Under the pieces are notes generated by a model that ran no database searches, was not told the DNA's origin, and saw only the letters and a program-made list of their open reading frames with translations. Shown in pieces: positions 1 to 11,000 of a DNA stretch of 64,000 nt. Where the stretch lies: assembly GCA_003116875.1 (NCBI GenBank), contig BCKT01000022.1, positions 87,827-151,826 of the forward strand, written 5' to 3'. Every line of letters starts with the position of its first letter. Positions within the stretch are counted from its first letter, which is position 1. The DNA is from Takashimella koratensis. Taxonomy: Eukaryota > Basidiomycota > Tremellomycetes > Trichosporonales > Tetragoniomycetaceae. The position numbers and the translations under genes were made by a program.

Positions 1-328
1 CCAAAGACAATATGTAAGGATTATCACCGTGAGTATGCTTCCCCATCAATATGCAGACTATCTAGCAAGCGGGACTAGAAGGAGCTAAGGGTATTTCTGT
101 CACAATACCTGGTACTGAATAACTCAAACAGGAGTGAGTAATCGAGACTCTGATCATTCCTAGTCGATGCGGCCGACCTCAGTCTCAATGTCCCATTGGT
201 CATCAGTCTTCAACAGGACATGCTGCGTGAATTCTTCGGTTGTCTGATCGTACGTCATTATCGATTCAATCCTGGTCCTTCCATGGATACGGTCATCAGA
301 ATCCTGTTGAAAGAATCGCTCTCGTTCT

Positions 329-1006
329 TCAGCCATGCTCGGTAGAGGGGAGCTGCTGGCTGGAGGACGTCGTGTAAGGAAGGGGGTTCCGTCTTTCAGG
401 ATGACGCTCACCGCCTGGCCGACGAGAGCGACGGGAGGAAACTTCGATCACGACCCCCTCGTTCTGGGCGTCCTCATTCATATCGTGAAAGGCAGTGATC
501 AACTCACGCACGCTGTCTCGTGACCTGTCGTTGTTGAAGTCCGGGAGGTCTTCGGGCCAGCACGTCGATTTATTGAGACGGGGTTGAGAAAGCTCTTGTT
601 TCATTGATCGCACGATATCGTCAACACCTTCACTGACCCTGTGACCGGTGAAGGTTGTGACGCATAGCGTTTTGCCGCCAGCGCTTTGTGTTCCCGTGGC
701 GATGGCAATCTCCATACAATGCAGGCCTCCAGTTAAAATCCGTTTCGTATATATCCCAGCTTTATAAAGACCTTCCGATATAACATTGCCTGCAAGAGCA
801 CTTAACACTTTACGCTCCTCGTCATGTAGGTTGTCCGTGTTCACCAACTGCAACACCTGCGCTTTGACGTTGAAGGAGTCTCCGTTAGCAGATGTCTCAG
901 GGTAGCGCCAAGCAGAAGCAACGGTGGAGAGCATTTGGCTTCCATCGCTTTGATTGGGATCCTTCATCAGCTCGGTTGGTAGATCTTCCTTGATCCAAGT
1001 GGACAT
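329..1006 (-). CDS. A1: orphan family A protein
   Basis: I do not recognise the family. The start chosen is the ATG at 1006 (protein begins MSTWIKEDL). The open frame continues upstream to about 1120, but only from a non-ATG codon, and a TATA box lies at 1131-1139. The protein is about 225 aa with no obvious signal peptide or membrane segment. It shares with A2 a QVLQL motif, a GG(L/V)HC(M/L)EI motif and a WP(E/K)DLP motif, followed by an Arg-rich tail. With A3 and A4 it shares the QVLQL / DE-rich block and the GG(L/V)H turn. It is the leftmost of four same-strand relatives. A further short frame overlaps its 3' end (160-411), so the C terminus could be extended by splicing. Function is unknown; homology inside the cluster is the main evidence that it is real. 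Confidence 0.6.
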   Translation of the reverse strand: MSTWIKEDLPTELMKDPNQSDGSQMLSTVASAWRYPETSANGDSFNVKAQVLQLVNTDNLHDEERKVLSALAGNVISEGLYKAGIYTKRILTGGLHCMEIAIATGTQSAGGKTLCVTTFTGHRVSEGVDDIVRSMKQELSQPRLNKSTCWPEDLPDFNNDRSRDSVRELITAFHDMNEDAQNEGVVIEVSSRRSRRPGGERHPERRNPLPYTTSSSQQLPSTEHG

Positions 1007-1130
1007 GGCAACTGAATGCTTCAACTTTGGTGAGATGTCTTGAGTCTTTTGCGCGTAAGTAGATGATATCAGCTCAATAAGACTGAGTAGCGTTGAAGGA
1101 AAAGACGAGCTTTTGCACAATCCATACCTG

Positions 1131-1139
1131 CCTTTTATA
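1131..1139 (-). promoter_or_regulatory. TATA box of A1
   Basis: TATAAAAGG on the minus strand, about 125 nt upstream of the chosen A1 ATG. It supports that start over non-ATG codons lying nearer to the box. Confidence 0.5.
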
Positions 1140-2070
1140 CGAAGGGGGCGAGGTAGCCATTAGACTGCCTAGCTAGATTACCAGGCTTTTTAGCCTCGGA
1201 TCTTTGTCAACTGTCTGTCGCCGAGTTTCCACGCAATACTGACCATCGGCTGACGAGCCCGACTATATTCCTTTGGATTTACTAAGCGCTAGCCCCGTTC
1301 GGCTCCAAATTCGTCCCAGCTTGAAACCGATTGACGCCGGACGATGCCGAGGAGAGAGCCCCCGAGGACAAAGAGAAAATGGCCTTCGAGTATCATCGAG
1401 CAGAACACCTCCCCCCCACAGCCAGGATTTGAAGGCGACAGTAAACGCCCTCGGTATCTACTTCAACGGACAAGCTGTCAACGATAAAGGAAGTTGCATT
1501 TGGTCCCACTTTGATCTGTAGCGTATAGAGACAGCTGCGTCCGACCGGGAGCTAACGCCAGCAGCAAGCATGCTCGGTATTTATTTTGTGGACGGGTTAT
1601 CCCTTGTCTCTCTCCTCACAGTGAGTATCGAGCAGTCAACCCAACCAACAAAACCCGCAAGGCGGTCTACACACTTGCCAACACTGAGATAGGAGGTAGT
1701 TCGGAGGCAACGGGGGTACTGTCGTACAGAGCTCTTTGGCAAATCTCAAGCGGACTGGGGATCTCTCCCTGACGCCACAGAGTTTGCTGCTGGTTGGGCT
1801 GTCGCTTATCCCCAGCTCAGCTGGATCCACACGCTTTTCGTGGGCTGCACGTATAACGCGAATTCCCACTGACGAATACATCCTGGTCTCACATACATCT
1901 TCGTTCGCCTCCAATGCATTCAAACAGCCAGTGGTGCTGAGTAACGATGGAACTACGAAAGAAACTGCTTGATTTGGACACTCTTCTACACGGCACCTTT
2001 GGGCACACCGTCAACTCTCATCATCGGGGGCCACCGGCAGTACTCCGGAAAGGTTGGGGTGGGCAGATGG

Positions 2071-2103
2071 ATCGGCATCCGAATCGGCATCCGAATCGGT
2101 ATC
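2071..2103. repeat. 12-bp tandem repeat
   Basis: The unit ATCGGCATCCGA occurs twice perfectly, followed by a third partial copy, just downstream of the A2 stop codon. Confidence 0.8.
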
Positions 2104-2126
2104 TTTGCTGACCGATGGGAATCTCT

Positions 2127-3074
2127 CTACCAGTGAGCCGTCTTCATGATTGACTCCTTCGGCGCACCCCAAAAGATCCGCCGCATGATCGGCTGGACGG
2201 GGGATTGGGCGTCGCCGATGAAACTCGAAGTGAGCTGAGTCGAACTTTCACCGGGGACTTGAACCATCGTTCGTTGTAAGCGCTCGCCGACAGTACGTTG
2301 AGAGCGGGGCCTGGCAGTTTGCACGATGACTTGTTGGTCTTCGATTTCTCTTCGCTGCCGAGCGATTTGACCGGACGTGCGGTGCCGATCAAAGGACCTG
2401 CTCGTCGTCCCCATTGCAAAAGAAAAGAGGTCGAGCACTTGATCTGCGTCCACTTGCGTCTCGGCCTCTTGGGATTTGGGGAGGTCTTTGGGCCAATGGG
2501 TCGGGACTTTGGGACCGAAGAGAGAAAGCTCGTCCGACATCTGCCTGAAGAGAATGTAGGGCTCCGGCGCCTTCAAGTGCCCGTTGAAGATGAGGAGACG
2601 CAGAGTTTGAGGTTGCAAAGATGTGGGGGGGTCAGAGGTGATCATGGGAAGTTCCGTACCGATGATCGTGACCGTCGGAATCTCCAAACAGTGTACACCG
2701 CCGATGAAGTCGCTGTCTTGAAGCCTGTTACAGCTGCGCAGATAGTCCATCATCCCCGAGACCGCCAGTCTGATTGAGTCGAAACGAGCTCCAGGACTGT
2801 TTCGTCCGGCGTTGTCATCAGAGAGTTGCAGGACCTGTCCGGTGTCAGGTATGGCATCTGAAGACGCCTGAGGAGGTCCGAGCGGTCCCGAAGTACCTGG
2901 GATGCCGAGAGGGGACCGAGCGGGGTGGCGTAGGCCGAGGCCACGGAGAACAATAAAGACCACTAGTAGGGGCGATGCAGCGCTGCGGCGCACGAGCCCG
3001 CGAGCGGCTGCGGCCGTGGAGAACGACGGGGATGCATGAACGACGCGCAAGCGGTCGAGGCCGATCTGGTGCAT
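2127..3074 (-). CDS. A2: orphan family A protein
   Basis: Single open frame of 315 aa from a genuine ATG at 3074. The N-terminal 90 residues are Ala/Arg/Pro-rich with one hydrophobic stretch (about residues 34-44), which could be a weak membrane or targeting segment. The core aligns with A1: a QVLQL motif, then a helix-like block, a GGVHCLEIP motif and a THWPKDLP motif, then an Arg/Gln-rich tail in which VGERLQR matches GGERHPER of A1. No known domain was recognised. It runs in the same direction as A1, A3 and A4. An unseen intron in the N-terminal part is possible because that part has no match in A1. Confidence 0.55.
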   Translation of the reverse strand: MHQIGLDRLRVVHASPSFSTAAAARGLVRRSAASPLLVVFIVLRGLGLRHPARSPLGIPGTSGPLGPPQASSDAIPDTGQVLQLSDDNAGRNSPGARFDSIRLAVSGMMDYLRSCNRLQDSDFIGGVHCLEIPTVTIIGTELPMITSDPPTSLQPQTLRLLIFNGHLKAPEPYILFRQMSDELSLFGPKVPTHWPKDLPKSQEAETQVDADQVLDLFSFAMGTTSRSFDRHRTSGQIARQRREIEDQQVIVQTARPRSQRTVGERLQRTMVQVPGESSTQLTSSFIGDAQSPVQPIMRRIFWGAPKESIMKTAHW

Positions 3075-4520
3075 TTAAATAGCAGTCTGTAGCGTCGAGA
3101 GATGAATCCCCAACCCGTTGAAACCTAACATCCGGCGACGTCGAGTGCACTTTTTCCCGGGTCGTGCACTGGGTAACGTTGTCGTATCTTGACGATGAAC
3201 GGCGGCGGGGAACCCTGGTCTGGGGAAAGGTCGCTGGTATTTCAGCTTGTCATCCTCGGTGGAAAGCGTTGAGAGCTCGTCTACCGCAAGCGAAAGTCGT
3301 CCAAGACGAGAGAAGAGGGTGCGAAAGGTAAGAAGGATGTGCTGGCAGATCGTGGAAAAAGCTTGGGGGTCGAGTCGAGGTTGGTGAGGTGAATAGTGCG
3401 AGCTGAGGGGTATAGTGGAAGAGACGAAAGCTAAAGTATTTCAGAATCAATTTCCGTCTCGTCAAATAACACACAGCTGCTGACTTTCCGTGAGCCTCAG
3501 TCCGCCTCTTCCGACTTCGCATCCTCCTCTGTCCTTTCATCGGGGAGTCAAGTGGGGCTGGCGCCGTGCGCATGCCTGCTCTTCCGTCACCTGGCGGAAG
3601 ACAAGCAGCTCGTGCTTAACCCTCTGCCGACCACCCTCTCTTTTGTGCATTCTTTGACACTACTTTGAAACTCGGAGAAAGACCGAGCTGTTTGTGGAGG
3701 TGCTATGTTTGAAAGGCTCAGTGTACTCGAAGGCATAGTGCTGCCTGAGGTCTGGTGCAAGGCAAATAGACGGCCAAACGGCGAAGTATCAACTCAGCAT
3801 GAACTCAGCTCGGTCGAGACGAATGATCAGCGGTGAAAGGAGAGACAAAGTTAACGTTTGCTGACAGTGGCTCGGCCGAAAAAGTTCAAGGCCTCAAGTG
3901 TGGCGACTCTAAGAGTTGACAGGGATGGTGTCATGAACTCTTATGTGCCACACGAGGTGTCTCTCAGGCCTTCTTGATGACCCCATGTCGGCCGAAAAGG
4001 TGAGGACCTTGGATCAAGCGGCTCTGTGCGGTCCCAGGAGGGATGTCAGGAGCGAACCTCACTGTCAAGTTGGTTGCTCGTCAACAAGGGCCCAAGGTGT
4101 TGAACTTTCGTTCACACAATGCTCCCTCCTCTCTGCTCCTGATGCCAGCAAGTGAGTTAGAGGTTACGGATGCACTTGTCGGAGCTTCAGGGGTACTATG
4201 AGAGCGGCTCAAGCCGACGCCCGGATACGCAGCAAGAGTGATACGGAAATGACCAGGCTACAGTGCACAAGCAAGTGCTCGCTATCGATGCTCACCTATA
4301 TCGAGCTGACTGGGGTCGGAGGTGATTGTGGAGTATCAGCGTCAGATTCATTAGGACTGGCTCTTCTGCGATAAAAACGTCCTAGTCACAAGAGTATTAC
4401 CTATACCATAGCGTATAACACTCATTCGACCGATCAATCAACCACTAGATATCATTATACAAAAGCAGCCTCGCTGGCGTCCCCTGGAACCATTAACGTG
4501 TCAGCGAACTCATTCTTCTG
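3075..4520. other. Intergenic gap between A2 and A3
   Basis: I see no convincing coding sequence. The short frames here lack similarity to cluster members or to known proteins. It holds one copy of the TGAAAGGAG element (3834-3842) and a TTTAAAT stretch next to the A2 start. Confidence 0.5.
3834..3842. promoter_or_regulatory. TGAAAGGAG element, copy 1
   Basis: Exact copy of the 9-mer shared by both orphan clusters, about 760 nt upstream of A2. Confidence 0.4.
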
Positions 4521-5446
4521 TCAGAACGGCTCAGGTCTGGAGTCTTGCTGGTCAGCCACTTCCATGTTGGGACGGTAGACCGACGTCCACTCCATCGGCT
4601 CCATGGCTGAAGGAACTCCTGATACCATGTCTTGGAAGTACGCATCGAACTCGGATCCGACCTGGGAGACTCCTTGGATCATGGTGACGATGTCATTCAA
4701 TGTCCGTTGGAAAAGAGATGAACATTCTGAAGGTTCCCGCGCAGTAATTGGTAAGCCATTTGCAAAGGACTTGATAAGCTTGGCGTAAAAGGACTTTGCT
4801 GTCTGTCCGGTTGAAATCGGGTTAAAATCCTCGAGCTCGCCTCCAGGGGTCTGCCCAAGGGTGTCTGGCATCCCACGGTATCTGTGAACCCCTTCAAGAT
4901 TCTGATCTTCGTTGGGCTTTTCCTCAAGCGCGTTCCCGTACGCTACGATGGAGGTATCAAGAGAGCCGCAGCAATCCTCACGATCGCAGCCCGCAGATGA
5001 ATGTCCATAGCAGTCCGGCAACATGGTCGTCAGATGGAGGCCTCGAGAAGGGTGACCATCCCGAGCCATCGAGATCGCGCCAGAATCCACTTCATGGAAG
5101 AGGTAAATCTATCCGAAAGGATATCATGGACGCTGCAGTGCCAAGGATGTTCTTCCACCTCAGCTGCACTGGGTTCTCTGGGGACAGCTCGAACCATGAG
5201 ATGATAGATATCATCGAGTTCGTCATCAGACATGGTGAGGTCGGCTCCGGTCCACAGAGAAAGGACTTGAAGGTAGCCATCGTTGCTCTGACGAAGGATA
5301 AACGGGAGGCGGGAGCGAAGGGCTTGAGAGGCCCTCGTCTGGGCGGGGGTGAAGTAAGTCCAGGTGCGACCGTCGACACTCGGAGTTGCAATCGGTGGGC
5401 GAATTCGAGAGAGAACGTCAAGCGGTGAAGGTATGCAGGGCAACAT
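4521..5446 (-). pseudogene. A3: orphan family A gene with a frame break
   Basis: Two overlapping minus-strand frames together match A4 along its length. The first starts at the ATG at 5446 and carries the QVLSL and DDELDDIYHL blocks and a HCSVHD motif. The match then moves to another frame near 5104-5114 and continues as FHEVDSG, GLHLTTMLPDCYGHS, TPGGELE and an acidic C terminus ending at 4521. A4 reads through the same region in one frame, so a one-base deletion here is the simplest explanation. The alternative is a 50-nt intron (GTGGAA...GGATAG) that would restore the frame but remove the residues most conserved with A4. A TATA box at 5529-5535 suggests that transcription is still possible. 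Family unknown. Confidence 0.5.
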
Positions 5447-5528
5447 GACTCAGAAGTGAGGTTCCGACTGAGTAGGGAAAAGTGGATGTCGATAGTGAGA
5501 AGCGTGTATTCCGAAAGGTCAGTGGGCC

Positions 5529-5535
5529 ATTTTAT
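5529..5535 (-). promoter_or_regulatory. TATA box of A3
   Basis: TATAAAA on the minus strand, 83 nt upstream of the A3 ATG. Confidence 0.5.
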
Positions 5536-5559
5536 ATTCACAAAACTTGGGGGGGAGGG

Positions 5560-5562
<3 letters not shown>

Positions 5563-5597
<35 letters not shown>
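5563..5597. repeat. Poly-G tract (35 G)
   Basis: Uninterrupted run of 35 G, preceded by G-rich sequence broken by single A bases. It lies in the region upstream of A3. Confidence 0.9.
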
Positions 5598-5599
<2 letters not shown>

Positions 5600-5677
5600 G
5601 ACAGAGCAGGTGCACCGACAACACTCCAAAAGCTGATGTGTCACCTTTGACACGCTCTCACCTATAATACTCTTAAC

Positions 5678-5686
5678 CTCCTTTCA
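5678..5686 (-). promoter_or_regulatory. TGAAAGGAG element, copy 2
   Basis: Reverse-complement copy (CTCCTTTCA on the plus strand), about 235 nt upstream of the A3 ATG. Confidence 0.45.
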
Positions 5687-6133
5687 TGATCATCACCATT
5701 GTGTTACCTTTCACGAGCATCGGCAACGTCGGCTTATCGCTTATCGACGGAGGAGCTCATGAACGGAGCAAAAACGTTTCAGACGTCGACGCGGTTTAGG
5801 CCGGTAGTCGTGGGTGCTTTACCGCGCTGAGCTGGTTATGCGGCTATGCACGGTACTGCTCAGTGCTCTTCCGGCTCAGCTTGCCCCTCTACTGTATCCC
5901 ATCTCGTCTTCCAAGACTGACACACACTGTCCCTCCTGTCAGCAAACTTCGGCAGGGATGTACTCTTCTCAGCCACGAAAAGATATTTGGGAGTATCAGC
6001 AGCAGAGTTTCCTGGATAGAAGCGTCGTAGATGTAAAGGGTTGTGGGTTGCAAGAGGCTACGAGGGCGCGACAGAGAAAGAATGATGCATGTAAGAACTC
6101 AGCCTGCCGTTCTGGGTCAAAGGCAGAAGCTAA

Positions 6134-7249
6134 TTAGTCCGAATGATGTTCCTCCGAATGATACCCGTTGGTGAGTGGCGGCTCCTCCTCCACCATGGTG
6201 GTCTCGCCCGTGGGCAGTGTTGGTCGCACTGGTGCGGATGAGGAACCGGCCGCCTGGTCGTTCTGTCGGGTCGCTCCTGGCCCGTTGCCGCGATGAACCT
6301 CGGCCCACTCCTCTCGGCTGTCGGTCAGAGAAGGTCTCGACACGAGATCGTCGTAGAAGGTGCGGAATGTAGCCCCCTCGTCAGAGATTCCACGTACCAG
6401 CGCCGCAGCTCGCTCCAGCAGCGTTGGACCGGGTGACGAAGACAGGGATCCGGTGCCTTGACCGGGACTGCGATGCAAGCCGCGTGCGAATGCGTCGACG
6501 AGCCCGCCAAGATGAGTGAGGAGGACATTGGTCGGTTGGATAGAGGGATCCATGTCCACGGCCCTCAACTCGCCGCCGGGAGTTTCTTGAAGGGTCCCGG
6601 CCATTCCTCGGCGCTCGCGAGCGAACTGGAGATGTGCTGCGTTGGTTGCGGCTGTTGGGTTCTGGCAGGGACCAGCGAGGACCTCTGTGCCGAAGCAATT
6701 CTGGGTTCGGACGCCGCAGGGGTCCTGAACAGAATGTCCGTAGCAGTGGGGCAGCATCGTGGTAAGATGAACGCCGCCATGCTGGCTCGTGCCATCGTCT
6801 GTCGAAGTCATGACGGAACCGAATTCGTGGAAAATCCAGGATCGGTCCAATGAATTGTGGTGGAGGCTGCAATGCGTTGGCGGAAGAGATTGGTAGGGGG
6901 TGTTTGGAACGGAGTCGATGAGGAGACGATCGATTTCTCTCAGGTCATTGTCGGAGATGGTGCGGTTGTGAAGTGTGAGGAGCTGGAGGTGACCGTCACC
7001 GCTGTAACGGAAGATCTGGCGCGAGCGAGACTCTGCGGGCTGGTTGACGCCGTGATATAGCCAGGAGCGACCATCGGGACTCCGAGACGAATTCAAGGCG
7101 AGAGCTTGAAGCCGAACCGAGTCGAAAGCTTGAGACGCTGCAGTAGACAGTCCCTGCATCGTGCCGAAACGAAAAGTCGAAGATCGATTGTCGAGTAGAA
7201 TTCGATAGGGAAGGGTAAAAGGCGAAACAAAAGGGTCAGCATGCACCAT
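6134..7249 (-). CDS. A4: orphan family A protein
   Basis: Open frame of about 370 aa from the ATG at 7249 (MVHADPF); an alternative ATG lies at about 7159 (MQGLSTAAS). The frame extends upstream only from a non-ATG codon. It is the most intact family A member. Blocks in order are a SWLYHG motif, GDGHLQLLTL, an acidic helix (NDLREIDRLL), HCSLHH, WIFHEF, GGVHLTTMLPHCYGHS with Cys and His residues, TPGGELR, and a Ser/Pro-rich then acidic tail. Most blocks recur in A3; the QLLTL block and the GGVH turn recur in A1 and A2. The Cys/His content of the central block could bind metal, but this is a guess. No signal peptide or membrane helix is evident. Confidence 0.65.
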   Translation of the reverse strand: MVHADPFVSPFTLPYRILLDNRSSTFRFGTMQGLSTAASQAFDSVRLQALALNSSRSPDGRSWLYHGVNQPAESRSRQIFRYSGDGHLQLLTLHNRTISDNDLREIDRLLIDSVPNTPYQSLPPTHCSLHHNSLDRSWIFHEFGSVMTSTDDGTSQHGGVHLTTMLPHCYGHSVQDPCGVRTQNCFGTEVLAGPCQNPTAATNAAHLQFARERRGMAGTLQETPGGELRAVDMDPSIQPTNVLLTHLGGLVDAFARGLHRSPGQGTGSLSSSPGPTLLERAAALVRGISDEGATFRTFYDDLVSRPSLTDSREEWAEVHRGNGPGATRQNDQAAGSSSAPVRPTLPTGETTMVEEEPPLTNGYHSEEHHSD

Positions 7250-8026
7250 TAAATACCCCAAGTCCTCATGCAACTTCACCACACACACGCACCTCTCCGA
7301 CGAGTCATTTGTCGCCTGACCTTCAGCCCTCACGCCTCTACACGCAGGCTTACGACTTGGCCGGTCGATATCCTTTCAGCAGCCTAGAAAGCGTCTCACT
7401 CGTCGAGTAGACCCGAGGTGAACGAAGTGAGGGCTCAGGTCTGGTGCCCTATAGCGGTCCGGCTGTATGGGTCTGCGAGACTGTCCTGAGCAAGCTATGA
7501 CTCTTGAGCTGCTCGAGTTGTAAAGGAGGTAGCCGAGTACAATCCCCCTCGCCTTCTTGCCGTCCTCCACGCTGACTCATCCCCTCTCTCTTTCCGTACA
7601 TCCCTCAACCCCCTCATCCCCAGCCCAAAGTCGACCGAGTTAATCCCCACGAAGGCTTCGAACAAAAGCCGAACGAGGCGAACCACGCAAGGCGGCTACA
7701 CCATTTCCCGACCCCCCCTCGCCTTCTCGCACTCTTCACGGCCGCCCGCCATCTGGGTCACGTTCGGCCGAGAACGTCGACTGCAGGCCGGCGACAGACC
7801 CTCGGCGACATTTCCGAGTCGACACGGCCGATGCGCCGACCAACGCGCAACTGTTAACGGGCGGTCGTCAATGAGCGAGGGAGATCCACCCCGTTAGTAC
7901 GATGAGAACAAGGAAAAGGTCGGCCGAGCTTGTAATATTAGTAAAGTAGATAAGAACCGACACTATGGGGTCGATGCATAGCAAGGATTTGCAAGTCCCA
8001 AGGTCGTATGAGACATCGACAACCGA
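7250..8026. other. Gap between A4 and MIP1
   Basis: It contains the A4 promoter and the 3' flank of MIP1. Short frames on both strands have no recognisable product. Confidence 0.5.
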
Positions 8027-11000
8027 TCACCCTCGGCCGGTGTTCACTGGAACTGCGCGAACCCGACGACTCCCACTGGTCCGACTGGGCCTCAACTTAG
8101 CCGGCGTATTCCGCTCCCACGACAAGTTACCCAGATCCACCTCGTCCCATGCGATCCCAGCTCCAATATCAACGTGAGTTTCGTACCCCTCGTCGTTCAA
8201 TTCCTCACTCCGAGGCCCAACAGGCTTCCCACCTACACCGGCTGTCTTCCGAGCCGACCTGGCCGCTGACCTCGATGCTGGAGTCCGAGTCCGAACGGCG
8301 ATATCCGACCAACCGTTGTCTTTCCCCATACCCTGAGATTTGAGCCAGTCACGCGCGGCGGCGCGGTTCGACTCTGCCTGAACTTGTAGAAACCTCCTGT
8401 GTTCGTTTGACCGAATATCGGAGAAGATCCGGACTGGCGGAGGAAGCGTCGACTGCGGTTGTTCGAGATCGGGCCCGGTGGGTGGTCCGAGGTCCCCTCC
8501 GCCAGTCTTCTCCAGGAGAGAAAAAATGTCCACGCTCTCACCCGGTGCGATAGCGTTCGGGTGGCTTGGCGTGACACAAGACATGTCTGTTTCTTTTCGA
8601 AGTACGTGGTCGATATCGACCGCGGAGAAGAAGAGGACCCCCTGTGGCACATCGTCCAGGCCTAAGTTGTAGCAGAAGAGCGCGCGAGTCCAGGCGTTGG
8701 CGATCTGAAGCGCGAGGGCGGCGCGGTACTTGTCTTCCTCACGGGCGAGGTACCGAACCTCGTCGTGTACCGAGAGGAGGTATCGAGCATTGATGGAGTA
8801 TCGGGTAGTCAGATACTCCATGGAGGCGATGAGGAGGTGGAGGTAGTCAACACCCGAGGACTGGACGACCCAATTGATTCGTGATGGCAGGTAAGACTGC
8901 ACGTCGTCTAAGTAGTCTCGGCGCAACGCCCGGGTAACTCCACAGCCCAGCGCAGGGGTTGTAGGTCGATCGAGGAGCGCGATGGATTCGAGCGTGTTGA
9001 AGAGATAACTCTCTGACCCACCATGCCAGAGTTGGTCTCGGCCCGGCCGGGGTTCTTTACCCGCCCGACGCGTTTTCGTACCCTTGGTCGCTTCGTACAG
9101 GCTCCGCGCGAGAGCCTCGGCAGCAGGCTTGGTCAGGCTGCTGTCCCCCTGCATAAGCAGCTGGACAGCGTGCGGCTGGCCCGCACCGTAGATCCGCGAG
9201 TAGTTGAACACCTTCGCAGCATCGCGTGAGATCTTCAAGATACTCGCCGTCTTCGAATGCAGGTCGGTCCCCGCCGACTTTGTCCCTTCGAGGGTCATCC
9301 ACCCGATCGCAGTCGCGCCGTGTAAGCCGAACTGAGAGTCACCCATGACGCTAGAGATCCAAAGCTCCTCTGAATCGACATCGGCACCAACGATCGCGTA
9401 CCCCTCGGGCGCACGGACCATCGCCTTAAGCTCGGACCCGACTCGGTTCTTCTTCGCGTTGGACGCAGTCAACCACGTCGATTCGACCGCACGGCGCGTC
9501 ACCGTCCCCATCGTGATCACTTTCGGGAGGATCATACCATGCTCCTCATCCCGCCAGACAACCATCTGGTCCATGATCCGCTCGCGGGCGCCGATCCAAT
9601 AACTACACTGCGCGTTCATGTTTGTCGCTGCAGACGCAGCCTTGGCCGCAGCGCTATCCCCATCCCCACTAACTGCCGACGCGAGCTCACCAGATTCCAG
9701 AGCATCGAGAAAACTCTTCGTCAACGGGTTCCCGACATTGCTCTCCTCACCGTCCTTGTGCGGGAGCTTGAAGTAGAGATGCTGGGAATCCGCCGCGAAT
9801 CGCTCGTCGCCTTTCATCGGAGTAAATTTGACAGCCTTCTTGGGATCGACGGCGGCGTTGGTGTTGGGAGCGACGGATTCTGTCGATACAACCTCGATGT
9901 CAACCTCGCTCAATTCAGTCGGGGTAGCCTTGGCTTGATTTTTCGGCACACGGTACATCCACTTGTGCTGACGACTGAGGAAGAGCGGGAAACCGTTCCA
10001 TTGCATTCTCAGGAGAAGCGGGGCGACCGACTTGCGGACCGTCAGATCGAGCTCTCCAAACGGCACTTTCTTGTTGCTCGCAGGCGCCGAGAGGTCCCAA
10101 TACCATTTGGGCCACGAGGCGGACCCGCTTAACCGCGATCGAGACGAACGAGGCGATGCGATGACCGAGTCCCCATTGGACGATACTGCCGGTGACGATT
10201 CCCTCCAGTCCAGCTGCATCCCCCAGTCATCGTCCGGCCCAATCTCCTTCATTTTCGCCGCACACGCCGCCAAGTCGTCCGTCACACTCGACAAATCCGC
10301 CTGCAAGACTTTCTCCAGAACGTCAGGGTAAGGACTAGTAATCAGTCCGTCCTTGACGTCCTTCTTCACCGCGTGACCGCCACCGACGAGTTTCGCGCGC
10401 CGGTTCTCGCCCGGCGGGGGGATCCGGAAGAACGCCGAGGTTTCTGCGGCCGATTCGAGGTGGACATCCTTAGGTCCTAGCTCAACGGGCAGCCCGTGGG
10501 CCTGGATTAGGTCGGAGATGGCGGATTGAGGGACCTTGAAGCACCAGAAGTGCTCGGCGAGTTGAACGACTGGGTAGCCCTTGTAGGACATGCGAAGGAT
10601 GAGGGGTATGATATCGCGTTGATATCGGATGTCGAGAAGGGATTGAGAGTTGGCCGCGATGGGAGCGTACCACCGTGGCAGTGAGGTAAGTGGGGTAGTC
10701 GTGGCAGGGGTGGTAGGCGTTTGCTCCGTCAGAGTTAGAGCTATTGCTTCGTTGGCCGTAGCACTCGATAATTTTGGTGTGTCTTCTTGCCCAGAGACGG
10801 ATTCCTTCGTCAAAATTTCATCGTATTCCGGACTATCCTCCCATCTCGCCGGTTTGAGCGACCAATCGAGCTGACCAGACCAAGGATCGCCCTCTTTCGG
10901 CCCCTCTTTTCTCAACTTCTCTGCCAACAGCCTCAACGCCTTCTTCACTCCCTCTCCCATCTCCTGATATTTCCCCTCCGCATCTTGGAGATACTTTTCC

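Noticed and set aside
160..411. Short minus-strand frame overlapping the 3' end of A1
   Set aside because: No similarity to A2-A4. It overlaps A1 in another frame and could only matter as an alternative last exon, for which I see no splice support.
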